DNA of 64,000 nucleotides, taken from NCBI GenBank assembly GCA_000447245.1, contig AUYT01000001.1, positions 1,916,001 to 1,980,000 of the forward strand. Reading direction: 5' to 3'. Shown here in pieces: positions 41,681 through 52,020 of the stretch; the first letter of the stretch is position 1; the number at the start of each line of letters is the position of its first letter. Both the position numbers and the translations under genes were made by a program. Under the pieces are notes generated by a model. That model did not search any database. It was not told where the DNA came from and saw only the letters and a program-made list of their open reading frames with translations. The DNA is from a candidate division Zixibacteria bacterium RBG-1. Its GTDB lineage: Bacteria > Zixibacteria > MSB-5A5 > DSPP01 > RBG-1.

Positions 41681-42973
41681 TTAGGCTTTTACCACTTTTA
41701 AAGTCAAATTTTCCACCCCTATGACTTTTACCTTTTGGCCGGTTTCAATAGGGGCATCACTATATGCCTTCCACAGTTCTCCCTGGATGAAAACATAGCC
41801 ATCCGGGTCGATTCTAGATTTGGTCAGGCCAATTTCTCCTATCAGCCCCTTGTCTCCGGTGGTTGGCTTTTTTCTTTGGGCCTTCAAACCCATTCCTACC
41901 GCAAAGATAAAAAATAACGCCACACTGAGAACAGTAACCAAGATTACCAATACTGAAATTTTCATATAAGGTGAAGGAGAGTTAATCAACATAAACGACC
42001 CTATCAACATAGAGATAACTCCCCCGATAGTCAAGGCCCCATGACTGGGTACCTTGACCTCCAGGATAAACAAAAGCAAAGCCAGCAAGATTAGTAAAAG
42101 GCCGGCTAAATTTATGGGTAAGCTTTGAAAAGCGAAGAAAGCCAGGATTAAACAGATGGCCCCCACAACCCCGGGTAAAATCGAGCCCGGATTGGAAAGC
42201 TCAAAGAAAATCCCCAGCATCCCTAAGTTCAAAAGAATATAGGCGATAGTTGGATTAGCAATAATGGCCAGAAGTTTATCTCTCCAGCTGATTTTAATGG
42301 TTCGGATCTCAGTGCCCTTGGTATTCAAAACCTTTTCCCCGACTGGCAAGCTGACCTTTTTGCCATCGCATTTTTCCAATAGTTCTCTTACGCTATTGAC
42401 AACCAAGTCAATGACTTTTAATTTTAAGGCCTCGTATTCGGGAATCGATTCTGATTTTCTGACCGATTGTTCGGCCCACTGAATATTTCTACCCCTTTTA
42501 GCGGCAATGGATTTAACATAGGCCACCGCGTCTTTGGTGATTTTTTCCACCATGGTGGAGTCGATTTGCCCACCTAGGCTGACCGGATGAGCCGCACCGA
42601 TATTGGTCCCCGGCGCCATTGCTGCGATATGAGCCGCCAGAGTTATGAAAACTCCAGCTGAGGCAGCTCTGGAGCCGCTGGGGGAAACATAAACGATTAT
42701 GGGGACATCCGAGTTTAAAATCTCTTTGATGATAATTCTCATCGACTCATCTAAACCGCCCGGGGTGTTCAATTCGATGATTAGAGCTTCTGCTCCATCT
42801 TTGACCGAAGCTTTGATGGCATCTACTATAATTCTGCTGGAGACCGGCCCGATTACTCCATCTATTGTGATAATATTTACATGCTTCCCTTCTTCAGCGG
42901 TGTACAGTAAACTGGAAAGTAGCAGAGTGAAAAAGAAGCTGTAAATGCCTATTTTTTTAATGATTTTAAACAT
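41681..42973 (-). CDS. NfeD-family membrane serine protease with C-terminal OB domain
   Basis: 430 residues. Signal/anchor helix (8-24), a ClpP-class protease domain (about 32-220) with the nucleophile serine in AASAG (S105) and a candidate general-base lysine in MVEKITKDAV (near 140), four to five membrane helices (about 235-370) and a C-terminal NfeD OB fold (GLIGEIGLTKSRIDPDGYVF...). This is the long NfeD1b-type form, known from Pyrococcus to cut the C-terminus of its partner stomatin. Forms a two-gene unit with the slipin. Confidence 0.9.
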   Translation of the reverse strand: MFKIIKKIGIYSFFFTLLLSSLLYTAEEGKHVNIITIDGVIGPVSSRIIVDAIKASVKDGAEALIIELNTPGGLDESMRIIIKEILNSDVPIIVYVSPSGSRAASAGVFITLAAHIAAMAPGTNIGAAHPVSLGGQIDSTMVEKITKDAVAYVKSIAAKRGRNIQWAEQSVRKSESIPEYEALKLKVIDLVVNSVRELLEKCDGKKVSLPVGEKVLNTKGTEIRTIKISWRDKLLAIIANPTIAYILLNLGMLGIFFELSNPGSILPGVVGAICLILAFFAFQSLPINLAGLLLILLALLLFILEVKVPSHGALTIGGVISMLIGSFMLINSPSPYMKISVLVILVTVLSVALFFIFAVGMGLKAQRKKPTTGDKGLIGEIGLTKSRIDPDGYVFIQGELWKAYSDAPIETGQKVKVIGVENLTLKVVKA

Positions 42974-43029
42974 GCTTAATCCTTTACCTTATTTAATAAG
43001 TCATGCAGAAGAAGAAAAGTCAAGATGGT

Positions 43030-44616
43030 TTAATCCGATATCTCTAAAAAATCGTCATTATATACTATTTTTCCGTCCCACAAAGTAGCTAGAACCTCGG
43101 TTTTCAATATTTCATCTGGGGCAATTTTGAAAATATCTTTTGATAAAACCGCCATATCGGCCAATTTTCCGATTTCAAGCGAACCTTTGAGATTTTCTTC
43201 ATAGCTGGCATAGGCAGCACCTTTAGTGTAGGCATAAACTGCCTGAGCAACTGATATTTTTTCTTTGGAATTCCAGGAATTGCCGCCATTTTCTCCTTTT
43301 CTGGTCACTGCAGCATATATCCCTTTCAACGGGTCAAAACCATACAAAGGCAAATCCGAGCCAAAAGCTAATCTGGTGCCGGAATCCAGCAAGGTTTTAA
43401 AAACATAAGCCTGCTGACTTCTCTTTCCCCAGTATTTTTCCGCCATAACCCGATCTGATGGACAATGAATCGGTTGCATGGAAGCAATTATATCTAATTG
43501 GGCAAATCTTCTGATATCTCTCGGGTCTAAGACCTGAGCGTGCTCAATCCGGTGTCTTAGATTTTTATTATGATTGCCTTTTTCAATGGCGTTCAGAGCT
43601 TGATGATTGGCTTTATCCCCGATGGCATGGATGGCTACAGATAGGTGGTTCTGGGAGGCTTTTTTCACAGATTCTAACAAATCTTTTTGGCTGTTTACTT
43701 CCACTCCTGAATTTTTTGGCTCTGAATTGTAAGGTTTAAACATCAAAGCGGTTCTGGAACCCAAAGCACCATCTGCAAAAATTTTTACTCCGCCAATTCT
43801 TAAATATTCATTTCCTAAACCGGTTTTATAGCCAATTCTTATGGCTTCATCCAAGTTTTTCTGAGGAATCATCATAAACACTCTTAAGGAGAGCTCTTGC
43901 TTCTTTTGGAATGATTCGAAAAGTTCCAGGGCTTTTTCATCTTCGCAGTCATGTATCCCCACAATTCCTTTTTGACGAGCACGTTTAAAGGCCTCTTTCA
44001 AAAGCTGGGATAAAATTTGTTCTTCCGGTTCTTTTATAATTTTATAAACAAAATCACAGGCTCTTTCTTTGAGAATCCCTGATGGTTCATGGGAATTGGA
44101 ATACCTCTCAATTCTTCCACCTGAAGGATCTGCAGTAGATTCATCTATTTTAGCTATCTCTAAAACTTTTGAATTCACCCATAAAGAGTGACCATCTTTG
44201 CTGAAGACGACTATGGGATTGGAAGCGGAAATTTTATCTAAAATCTTCTTATCAGGCAAAACCAGTTTTTTCCAAAGATTTATATTCCATCTTTTGGCGA
44301 AAATCCATTCTTCCTTATTTTTCCTTTTAGCAAAAGCTCTGAGTTTTTTTAAAGTTTCATCTAAAGAGGTGCCTTCATCTAAATCCAAAAGGTTCAAGCT
44401 TTTGGCGAAAGATATAAAATGGGTGTGGGAGTCGATAAAACCAGGCAGAACTGTTTTCTGTTTTAAATTAATTTTCTTAAGATATTTCTGCTCTAAATTT
44501 TTTATCTGTTGGTCAATAGCTACAATCTTGTTTCCCTCAATTGCAATGGCTTCAGCTTTAGGTCTTTTTTCATCCAGGGTGTGGATATTACCGTTATAAA
44601 GAATCAGTCCGTTCAT
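43030..44616 (-). CDS. Metal-dependent amidohydrolase of the YtcJ-like (Amidohydro_3) family
   Basis: 528 residues. N-terminal composite beta-domain (LILYNGNIHTLDEKRPKAEA), metal motif FIDSHTHF (about 60-67), HAIGDKANHQAL near 330, RIEHAQVLDPRDI near 355 and FGSDLPL near 425. Typical hydrolase of cyclic or linear amides; natural substrate not predictable. Last gene of the minus-strand sel block, 11 bases after selB, so likely co-transcribed, although a link with selenium is not implied by the family. Confidence 0.88.
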   Translation of the reverse strand: MNGLILYNGNIHTLDEKRPKAEAIAIEGNKIVAIDQQIKNLEQKYLKKINLKQKTVLPGFIDSHTHFISFAKSLNLLDLDEGTSLDETLKKLRAFAKRKNKEEWIFAKRWNINLWKKLVLPDKKILDKISASNPIVVFSKDGHSLWVNSKVLEIAKIDESTADPSGGRIERYSNSHEPSGILKERACDFVYKIIKEPEEQILSQLLKEAFKRARQKGIVGIHDCEDEKALELFESFQKKQELSLRVFMMIPQKNLDEAIRIGYKTGLGNEYLRIGGVKIFADGALGSRTALMFKPYNSEPKNSGVEVNSQKDLLESVKKASQNHLSVAIHAIGDKANHQALNAIEKGNHNKNLRHRIEHAQVLDPRDIRRFAQLDIIASMQPIHCPSDRVMAEKYWGKRSQQAYVFKTLLDSGTRLAFGSDLPLYGFDPLKGIYAAVTRKGENGGNSWNSKEKISVAQAVYAYTKGAAYASYEENLKGSLEIGKLADMAVLSKDIFKIAPDEILKTEVLATLWDGKIVYNDDFLEISD

Positions 44617-44627
44617 AAAGAATTCAG

Positions 44628-46499
44628 CTAAGCCACAGAGTTCAAAATGCGATAATCTCCGACTCTTTTAGTAATCTCCAATTGGTCTAACTTTTCCAAA
44701 ATAGGAACGGCATATTTTCTGGTCGTAGCCAGATGTTCTTTAACTTCCCCTACCGTAACTTTCCCTTTTTGTTGCATCAAATCAATTACTTTGCTTTTGA
44801 TTTTTTCAAACTCAGCGGTCTTGAACAAGATTCCTTCCGTCAATTCAATCAATTGATTCTGCTGTAGCAAGAAATAAAGCACCGTTTCAAACTCTGAATT
44901 TTGTTTCAGCAACTCTTCTTTAGTAGGAGGTGTTAAGGGGGATGAGTTGAATTTATCCCAGATAATTTGTTCCACCTTCCTTTGTGACTGAGACAGTTGC
45001 GGATTAAAATCTGACAGAGACAAAAAAGCTCCGCGCTGGGCAATTTGCTTCGCTTTTAATAAAAAGTTAATCAGTTCCTGCGAAAATTTCTCTTCTATCT
45101 TCAGGCGACTTGCCAGCTCTGCCAAAGTCAAACCCAATTTGTATGAATGCTGCCGATGCTCGGTCTGTAATTCGTTTTGGATTCTCTGCGCAATTTCCTT
45201 CCATTTTTGGCTTAACACTACACCATCTGGAATTGTTACTATCAGATTTTGGCTTTTGAGTTTTTCTAATTCGTTCCTGATCTCTTGCTCACTGAAGTGG
45301 ATATTTTGCAAGAGTTCCGAAGGTTGGATGCAATTTCTCTTCTCCAATTCGCTTAAAATTAAATCTGGTAATTGTAAATTTATTCTTTTAGACAAATATT
45401 GAATTTTAGCTTCTTTTTTGATATTTGGAAGAGGCTCAGGATCTAAAACTACTCCACCACCGATAGTTATTTGCGGGCCCGGGTATCTCAAAATAAATCT
45501 ATCCCCTACGAATGCTGTCATTTCCTCTTTTGCTTTCAATTCCACCAATCCAATTTCTCCTGGCTCCAACTTTTCCTTTTCTAATATATATACTCTCTCC
45601 AAAACCTCCTGAGTTCCCAAAAGAATTTGGACCTGGCTACCCTGTTTCAGGGGCAATTTTAAATCGGGAAGCACTTCCACTTGTGCTTGAAGAATTGTAC
45701 CGACTTTTCCGAAATTAGAATTCAAAATTACATTCCCCCGGGAAAGTTTTTCTTTTTCAATTCCGGATAAATTCAAAGCTACCCTGCTTCCCGGTGAGGC
45801 AAATTTCAAATCTTTCTTATGGGTCTGGATATTGCGAATCCTGGCGGTAACCTTTTGAGGTAAAATTTCAACCTCTTGCCCTAAAGTTAAATTACCTAAA
45901 GCCAAAGTTCCAGTCACAATCGTTCCTCTTCCGGTCATAGTGAATACCCGGTCAATAAACAAGCGGGGTTTATCAATATCTTTAGGTGGCTCCATTTCAG
46001 AAAACATCTCCATCAGAGCCTGCTTTAACTCTTCTAAGCCAATATTTCCAGTAGAAGAAACTTTGATAATAGGCGAGTTTTCCAAAAATGAATTTTTAAC
46101 TTTTAATTTTATATCCTCTTCCATTAATTTAAGCCAATCTTCTATAACTAAATCAACTTTAGTTAAGGCAATCACTCCCTTTTTGATTCTCAAAAGTTTT
46201 AAAATATCCAGATGTTCCTGGGATTGAGGCATCCAGCCATCATCTGCCGCGACTACAAAAATTACCCCATCAATGGCTCCCACCCCGGCTATCATATTTT
46301 TGATAAATCTTTCGTGGCCGGGGACATCTACAATTCCGACTTCCTGACCGTTGGGAAGCTTAAGCCAGGCAAACCCCAAATCAATGGTCATCCCTCGTTG
46401 TTTTTCCTCTGGAAGGCGATCCGGGTCGATTCCGGTCAGAGCTAAAATCAAAGAAGATTTTCCGTGGTCAACATGACCGGCTGTTCCAATGACAAACAT
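44628..46499 (-). CDS. selB: Selenocysteine-specific elongation factor SelB
   Basis: 623 residues. EF-Tu-like GTPase with G1 GHVDHGKSS (8-16), DLGFAWL in switch [13 protein letters not shown] (G3) and TKVD (G4), then beta-barrel domains with [17 protein letters not shown], and a C-terminal region (about 390-620) of winged-helix units that bind the SECIS hairpin. Ends with [13 protein letters not shown]. Brings Sec-tRNA to UGA codons. Placed 16 bases after selA. Confidence 0.96.
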   Translation of the reverse strand: MFVIGTAGHVDHGKSSLILALTGIDPDRLPEEKQRGMTIDLGFAWLKLPNGQEVGIVDVPGHERFIKNMIAGVGAIDGVIFVVAADDGWMPQSQEHLDILKLLRIKKGVIALTKVDLVIEDWLKLMEEDIKLKVKNSFLENSPIIKVSSTGNIGLEELKQALMEMFSEMEPPKDIDKPRLFIDRVFTMTGRGTIVTGTLALGNLTLGQEVEILPQKVTARIRNIQTHKKDLKFASPGSRVALNLSGIEKEKLSRGNVILNSNFGKVGTILQAQVEVLPDLKLPLKQGSQVQILLGTQEVLERVYILEKEKLEPGEIGLVELKAKEEMTAFVGDRFILRYPGPQITIGGGVVLDPEPLPNIKKEAKIQYLSKRINLQLPDLILSELEKRNCIQPSELLQNIHFSEQEIRNELEKLKSQNLIVTIPDGVVLSQKWKEIAQRIQNELQTEHRQHSYKLGLTLAELASRLKIEEKFSQELINFLLKAKQIAQRGAFLSLSDFNPQLSQSQRKVEQIIWDKFNSSPLTPPTKEELLKQNSEFETVLYFLLQQNQLIELTEGILFKTAEFEKIKSKVIDLMQQKGKVTVGEVKEHLATTRKYAVPILEKLDQLEITKRVGDYRILNSVA

Positions 46500-46515
46500 A
46501 GAAGTTAAGTTTTAA

Positions 46516-47892
46516 TTAAGCTAAAACCTTGCGGATAGATTCCACAATTAAATCATCCTGCTCTGGAAAAATAGTTCTCAAATCCAAGACAAAGTTTTCA
46601 TCTTCAATTCTACCTATTACTGGTGGTCTTAGCTTTCTAAATTTTTCAGACAAAATTTCCGGAGCAAAGTCAGAATTGAAACTCAGTACATAGGTAGGTA
46701 AACTTTGTTGCGGTAATGAACCTCCTCCTAAGAAGCTCTGACTTTCTTTTAAGGTAATTGTTTGTTTTTTTGACTTCTGAATAATCTTTTCTCCTCTAGA
46801 TTTTAAATTCTCTTTGGAATTTGAAATCATCTTCCAGATTGGAATTTTCTCAGGAGTTTCTTTTTTTAGATAATGCAATAAGGTAATCTCAAGCACCGAT
46901 AAAGTCAGCTTAGCCACTCGTAGCGCTCGATACAAAGGATATTTTTTCAGTTTTTCTATTAAAACTTTTTTGCCCACAATAATTCCAGCTTGCGGACCGC
47001 CCAAAAGTTTATCTCCGCTGAAGGCAACTAAATCCACGCCGGTTTGTATAGCTTCTGGAACCGTTGGTTCGTGAGCCAGTCCAAATTGTTTGGTATCAAG
47101 CAAAGCGCCAGACCCCAAATCAAATATAGTAACTAAATTTTGCTCCCTACCTAATTTTACTAATTCTTCTAAAGCAGTTTCTTTAACAAAACCTTCCATT
47201 TTAAAATTACTGTGGTGCACTTTTAAAAGACCGGCAGTATTTTCAGAAATGGCATTCCTGTAATCCTCTAAGAGAGTCTGATTGGTAGTACCGATTTCTT
47301 TTAAGCTTGCACCAGATAAGCTCAAAATCTCCGGAATTCTAAAGCCACCTCCGATTTGAACCAATTCGCCTCTGGAGATGATTACCTCTTTCCCTTTAGC
47401 CAGAGCTTGCAGAATCAAAAGCACCGCACCCGCATTATTGTTGACAACCAAACCAGCTTCAGCTCCTGTCAGCTCTTTTAAATATTGCTCAACCAAAACT
47501 CCTCGTTGCCCTCTTTTCCCTGAATTTAGCTCCATTTCTAAGTTATTGTAATTCTCTGCCACTTCTGTCAGATGTTCCATGGCATCTTTACCCAAAGGAG
47601 CTCTGCCCAAATTGGTGTGCAAAATCACCCCAGTTCCGTTGATAACTTTTTGCAATGAAAAAGAAAACCGGCTTTCCAAAGTTTCTTCAACTTTCTCAAT
47701 AATATCATCCAGCTTTGGAACCAAATCTCCATTCAAAATTGTTTCTCTAAGTTTTGAAAGGACTTCTCGGCAACTAGTAGCTACAATCAGATGAGAAACC
47801 TGCTCAGTTCTCTTTTGTAATTGAGGAGTTGATAAAAGCTCTTCCACGCTGGGCAGTTGCCTAAATTTCTGATTTATGGTTTCTTCTTTCAT
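46516..47892 (-). CDS. selA: L-seryl-tRNA(Sec) selenium transferase SelA
   Basis: 458 residues. PLP fold type I enzyme: INGTGVILHTNLGRAPL near 85-100, SGKRGQRGVLVEQYL, VVNNNAGAVLLIL, IFDLGSGALLDT, and the PLP lysine in AFSGDKLLGGPQAGIIVG (near 295). It converts Ser-tRNA(Sec) to Sec-tRNA(Sec) with selenophosphate. The start lies 24 bases after the tRNA-Sec gene it acts on. selD is not in this window. Confidence 0.97.
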   Translation of the reverse strand: MKEETINQKFRQLPSVEELLSTPQLQKRTEQVSHLIVATSCREVLSKLRETILNGDLVPKLDDIIEKVEETLESRFSFSLQKVINGTGVILHTNLGRAPLGKDAMEHLTEVAENYNNLEMELNSGKRGQRGVLVEQYLKELTGAEAGLVVNNNAGAVLLILQALAKGKEVIISRGELVQIGGGFRIPEILSLSGASLKEIGTTNQTLLEDYRNAISENTAGLLKVHHSNFKMEGFVKETALEELVKLGREQNLVTIFDLGSGALLDTKQFGLAHEPTVPEAIQTGVDLVAFSGDKLLGGPQAGIIVGKKVLIEKLKKYPLYRALRVAKLTLSVLEITLLHYLKKETPEKIPIWKMISNSKENLKSRGEKIIQKSKKQTITLKESQSFLGGGSLPQQSLPTYVLSFNSDFAPEILSEKFRKLRPPVIGRIEDENFVLDLRTIFPEQDDLIVESIRKVLA

Positions 47893-47916
47893 TTTAGCTT
47901 TTGATTTTCAAGTTAG

Positions 47917-48007
47917 CGGAAGGGGCAGGAATCGAACCTGCCAACCCAATAAAATTGGGTTTGACGGATTTGAAGTCCGCAAGGACCACCAGATCCTATC
48001 CACTTCC
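47917..48007 (-). tRNA. selC: tRNA-Sec (UCA anticodon)
   Basis: 91 nt. Loop CTTCAAA with anticodon TCA (47973-47971) on the minus strand, long variable arm with stem AACCCAA/TTGGGTT, T-arm with loop TTCGATT, and a long acceptor GGAAGTGG/CCCCTTCC with one mismatch at the sixth pair. Discriminator G at 47917; CCA not encoded. The size, UCA anticodon and extra arm identify tRNA-Sec. Its first base is the last base of the bshB1 stop codon, and selA follows 24 bases on. Confidence 0.95.
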
Positions 48008-48726
48008 TAGATTGACTTGACCAGCATTTTCATCGGGTCTGTAATTTCTATATTTTCTTTGATGATAAACGGCTCTCCATATTTTTTACCAATTAAATAA
48101 CCAAAATGTCTGGCTCGGGTTTCCATGAACTCGTATATGTCACGGGCCGGAGGAAAAACTTGTTTGGTTTCCGTTTCATTCGGATAAAACTGTGAACGAT
48201 AGCAAGCTACGGCCTTTAATTTCCTTTTAAACTGGTCGCTTATATCCACAACAAAGCTGGGTTTTCTGTCCACCACCGATAAAGTGGAGTAAATGATTTT
48301 GAAAGGCCGGTGGGCTTTTCCCGGCACATCATCTAATTTAGTTAACCCGGCTAAAAAAGCAGCGTCCCAGCCCAACAGAGAACAGTTGGCATGATCCGGG
48401 TGTCTTTGTTCCCAATAAGGTAAAATCAAAAGATGAGGACGATATTTTCTTAAAACCTCTACTACTTTCATTTTATTTTCCCAGGTTAGTTCAACTTTGG
48501 CATCCGGCATAGCAAGATTTTCTCTGACATGAATCCCCATCACTTTAGCGGCTTTGTCTGCTTCTCTTTTACGGTCCAATTCGGTACCTCTGGTTCCCAT
48601 CTCTCCTTCAGTTAAATCTACAATTCCTACTTTGTATCCTAAATCAACCAATTTGGTAACGGTACCGCCGCAGACAATTTCTATATCATCTCTGTGAGCT
48701 GCCATAACCAGGACGTCTAATTTCAA
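48007..48726 (-). CDS. bshB1: Bacillithiol deacetylase BshB1 (LmbE/PIG-L family)
   Basis: 239 residues. Zinc motif AAHRDDIE (9-16; the usual AHPDD with Arg for Pro), TEGEMGTRGT, and RHPDH near 112. BshB1-type sequence throughout (YRSQFYPNETETKQVFPPARD). It deacetylates GlcNAc-malate to GlcN-malate in bacillithiol synthesis. Start is TTG at 48726, supported by AAAGGAGG five bases ahead and by the family N-terminus. Stop TAG shares its G with tRNA-Sec position 1. Confidence 0.93.
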   Translation of the reverse strand: MKLDVLVMAAHRDDIEIVCGGTVTKLVDLGYKVGIVDLTEGEMGTRGTELDRKREADKAAKVMGIHVRENLAMPDAKVELTWENKMKVVEVLRKYRPHLLILPYWEQRHPDHANCSLLGWDAAFLAGLTKLDDVPGKAHRPFKIIYSTLSVVDRKPSFVVDISDQFKRKLKAVACYRSQFYPNETETKQVFPPARDIYEFMETRARHFGYLIGKKYGEPFIIKENIEITDPMKMLVKSI

Positions 48727-48744
48727 TGTCTCCTCCTTTATGGT

Positions 48745-49872
48745 TTAATCCGGTGAGTTTAAAACTTTTTGGTAAAACTGTTCATACTTAGGAATTACTA
48801 ATTGTGAATCGAAGAGCCGTACGGCTCTTTCACGGGCATTCTGTTTAAACTGCTTCAGTTTGTCTGGATTTTCTAAAAGTTCTAAAGCTTTTTTAGCCAT
48901 TCCATCCACATCCCCTAAGGATAGCAAATATCCTGATTTCCCATCTTCCACCACTTCCGGCAAGCCCCCTAAATTAGTTCCAATGACAGGAACCCCGGAG
49001 CTCAAGGCTTCTAAGGCGGACAGACCGAAACTTTCAGTATCACTGGGAAGCAGAAACAAATCTGCCAAACATAGAAGATTTTCTACCCACTCCTGTTGGC
49101 CCAAAAAGATTGTGTCAGATTCCAGCTTGAGCTGATTGACTAAGAGCAGTGCATCCGATAATTTGGGACCGTCGCCGATTAAAAGTAATTTGCAGGGAAT
49201 TTCTTTTCGGACCAAAGCAAAAACTTTAATCACATCATCTATCCTTTTTAGCGGTCTGAAATTGGACATATGCAGCAAAATCTTTTCTCCTTTGGCAGCA
49301 AATTTTTCCTTTTCACACACAGGTTTTTTGGGGTCAAATCGGTTTGTATCCACAAAGTTATAAATACATTGGATATTATTGGCCAGCCCAAACTCTTTTT
49401 TGGTCACTTCGCGCAAATATTGGGAGACAGTAGTGACTCCGTCACTGGCTTCAATTGAAAACTTGGTAATTTGATAAAATGATTTCTCACTGCCCACTAA
49501 AGTGATATCTGTGCCGTGCAAAGTTGTAACTATTTTAGGAGAATTTTTCCCCAAAATAGATTTAGCTAAAAAAGCACAGGTGGCATGCGGGATTGCATAA
49601 TGTACATGTAAGATATCTAAATCCCATTTTTGGGCAACCTCAGCCATTTTAGCGGCTACATTTAAAGTGTAAGGCGGATATTTGAATAAAGGATAATGAG
49701 AAACCTCCACTTCATGAAAAAATAAATTCTCTTGGAATTTTTGTAATCGAAAAGGTAAGCTATAAGCAATAAAATGGACCTGATGTCCTCTTTTAGCTAA
49801 TTCTAAACCTAACTCTGTGGCAATCACACCACTGCCACCGGCCACTGGATAACAGGTTATTCCTATTTTCAT
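48745..49872 (-). CDS. bshA: N-acetyl-alpha-D-glucosaminyl L-malate synthase BshA
   Basis: 375 residues, GT4 fold. Starts KIGITCYPVAGGSGVIATEL, with LHVHYAIPHATCAF, VTTLHGTDITLVGS and donor-domain ESFGLSALEALSSGVPVI. These are BshA signatures and distinguish it from generic GT4 enzymes. Catalyses the first step of bacillithiol synthesis from UDP-GlcNAc and malate. Overlaps the bshC stop by ATGA. Confidence 0.95.
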   Translation of the reverse strand: MKIGITCYPVAGGSGVIATELGLELAKRGHQVHFIAYSLPFRLQKFQENLFFHEVEVSHYPLFKYPPYTLNVAAKMAEVAQKWDLDILHVHYAIPHATCAFLAKSILGKNSPKIVTTLHGTDITLVGSEKSFYQITKFSIEASDGVTTVSQYLREVTKKEFGLANNIQCIYNFVDTNRFDPKKPVCEKEKFAAKGEKILLHMSNFRPLKRIDDVIKVFALVRKEIPCKLLLIGDGPKLSDALLLVNQLKLESDTIFLGQQEWVENLLCLADLFLLPSDTESFGLSALEALSSGVPVIGTNLGGLPEVVEDGKSGYLLSLGDVDGMAKKALELLENPDKLKQFKQNARERAVRLFDSQLVIPKYEQFYQKVLNSPD

Positions 49873-51503
49873 AATTCTTCCTCTAAAATTAAAACTTTGG
49901 GTTCAAAATCGTCAACTTCAATACTTTGAAATAGAAAATCAATTAAATCGAATCCATATTTATTTAAATAATAGACTAGGTTGAATTTTCTTTCCTGCAA
50001 ATCATTTTCCGGATAGAGATGATTTTTGACTTTGTAGAGTTGTTCACGGACAATTTTATTTTTCCTTTTGTGGGCCTGGAAATATTTTTCTTTAAGTTTA
50101 TTGAGTTCAAAATCAACTTTCCCTTTGGTGGTAGCAAAAGTTTCTTTTAAGGTTGGCTCCAGCTTAGCTACTTCACTTTCTAAATCTTCGAATTTGCTTT
50201 TAATTTCAGCTTGAGTTTTTGTAAAATTTTCTTCCCAATTCGGGGGTAAAGTTTTTTCCAGAACTTGATTTATGACTGATTCGATATCCTGCGTTAATAT
50301 ATCTCTTATGTCCAGACTATACCTCTCTAACATTTCTAAAGTTTTTCTTTCTAGCAGAGCCACAGTTGCTCGAGGATAAATCACTGGCATATTAATTTCT
50401 AAAGCTTTATATAGCTCCTTTAATTGTGCAAAGTAAGCTACTTCTGATGGTCCTCCTACATAAGCTAAGGTGGGAAAAAGATAACTTTGAATCATGGGTC
50501 TTAAAATTACATTGGGAGAGAAAAGATTTGGCTTTTGATTTAATAATCCCCGCAACTGTTGGGAGGTGAATTTTTCTTGAGTAGCTTCCACTACAAAAAA
50601 ATCTTTTTCTTTTCTTACCGTACTCCTTTGTCCATTATCAACAAATATATTTAAATAATTCTCTTTCTTTTTAATTTGTTGGTGATAATCTCTCTGCTCT
50701 AATTTCAGATTAGTTTCTCTAAAAATATTTTCCAACCTTCCATTTTGCTCAATTTCTTGTTCAAAAATGGGTGCCGCTAATTTTTTTAGATCTTTATCAG
50801 CTGGATTAACAATTACTAATCCATATTTACCTAATAGGAAGGTCAGCCAGCGTGCGAATGCTAAACTTAGAAATTGACCTTCCTGATAAAATTGAAAAAG
50901 CTTGTCTAAAACTTCATTTTTATACTTTGTTTCAGCTAAATTTTCACCAACGGCTTTAGAAAAACTATTTATCGATTCTTCCAAAATCACTTTAGCCATC
51001 GGTTTCCCTTGCCAATCAGTTCTTGGTTTATATTCAATCTTAGTCACTTGGCTTTGAGGATTTAATAAATAGATATGATTCACTTCTAAAAAATCATGGT
51101 CATCGGCAGCCAGCCAGAATAAAGGGATTACCTTGGTTTTTAATTTTTCAGATAGCCATCCTGCCAGCTTAATGTCAGATATGGCTTTATAAATAGTGAA
51201 AAGAGGACCTCCCAAAATCCCCACCTGTTGCCCGGTAAAAACCACACTGGCGTGGTTATCTTTCAGATAAGAGATATTTTTCAAAGTCTGAACAGAGGCC
51301 CCCAACTCTGAATTTTGCCTTTCTAAAATGGAGGCAATTTCATTACGAAAATATTTTCTTTTGGTCAAATCTGCTCGACATTTTTCAAACGATTCAATTT
51401 TTCTGAAATTCCCGGCGTAAAAAGTGTCCACTTTCTCAAAATTATAGATAAAATCCCTGAATAAATTAGTGGTTTCTTTTAAATCTCTGTAAGTAAGCTT
51501 CAT
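49869..51503 (-). CDS. bshC: Putative cysteine ligase BshC of bacillithiol synthesis
   Basis: 544 residues, family length. Nucleotide-binding core VVFTGQQVGILGGPLFTIYK (about 88-107) and FWLAADDHDFLEVN (near 130), plus the C-terminal coiled coil (about 420-500). It joins cysteine to GlcN-malate to give bacillithiol. Overlaps both neighbours (peroxiredoxin stop upstream, bshA start downstream) by 4 bases, so these three are tightly coupled. Confidence 0.94.
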   Translation of the reverse strand: MKLTYRDLKETTNLFRDFIYNFEKVDTFYAGNFRKIESFEKCRADLTKRKYFRNEIASILERQNSELGASVQTLKNISYLKDNHASVVFTGQQVGILGGPLFTIYKAISDIKLAGWLSEKLKTKVIPLFWLAADDHDFLEVNHIYLLNPQSQVTKIEYKPRTDWQGKPMAKVILEESINSFSKAVGENLAETKYKNEVLDKLFQFYQEGQFLSLAFARWLTFLLGKYGLVIVNPADKDLKKLAAPIFEQEIEQNGRLENIFRETNLKLEQRDYHQQIKKKENYLNIFVDNGQRSTVRKEKDFFVVEATQEKFTSQQLRGLLNQKPNLFSPNVILRPMIQSYLFPTLAYVGGPSEVAYFAQLKELYKALEINMPVIYPRATVALLERKTLEMLERYSLDIRDILTQDIESVINQVLEKTLPPNWEENFTKTQAEIKSKFEDLESEVAKLEPTLKETFATTKGKVDFELNKLKEKYFQAHKRKNKIVREQLYKVKNHLYPENDLQERKFNLVYYLNKYGFDLIDFLFQSIEVDDFEPKVLILEEEL

Positions 51504-52006
51504 TGGTATTTTTTTAAACTTTCGATAATTTCTTCAATCCTCAAACCATTCTTATGGTCCAGATTCACTTTTTTATAACTGATCACTCTTTCTTTATCAG
51601 CTACAAACACGGTCGGATGAGGTGCTCCCTTGGGAGAACCGCTGTTCAAAAGACCATAGAGTTTGGTAACGACTGAGTTCTGGTCATACAAAAGTGGAAA
51701 TTCTAAATTCAATTTTTGTTTCAGCTTATTCAAAAAGCGAGGGTGGTCTATACTGACGGCTAAGGCTGCTGCATCCAGTGCGGTAATCTCTTTTAGCTTA
51801 TTCTGCACCTCAGACAAAAACCTACCACACTCGTTACATAAATAATCGTCCAGAAAAAATAGGACTATATCCTTTTTCCCCCAGAATTCCGCTAAATTAA
51901 CTTCCTTGCTGCCTGAATCCTTGAGAGTAAAAATGGGCAGCATAAAGCCGATTCGAATTCGGTCAACATCATCCATCCGTTCCTCCTTAGGCAAAACTTG
52001 TGTCAT
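51500..52006 (-). CDS. Peroxiredoxin/AhpC-TSA-like thioredoxin-fold protein
   Basis: 168 residues. Thioredoxin fold with LPIFTLKDSGSKEVNLAEFWG, VLFFLDDYLCNECGRFL and a GAPHPTVFVADKERVI segment near 130. The active region is CNEC: the canonical peroxidatic Cys is at the Cys of YLC with the second Cys three residues later. A peroxidase or reductase using bacillithiol as reductant is suggested by its coupling to bshC, but unproven. Confidence 0.82.
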   Translation of the reverse strand: MTQVLPKEERMDDVDRIRIGFMLPIFTLKDSGSKEVNLAEFWGKKDIVLFFLDDYLCNECGRFLSEVQNKLKEITALDAAALAVSIDHPRFLNKLKQKLNLEFPLLYDQNSVVTKLYGLLNSGSPKGAPHPTVFVADKERVISYKKVNLDHKNGLRIEEIIESLKKYQ

Positions 52007-52020
52007 AAAATTCTTCCTCC

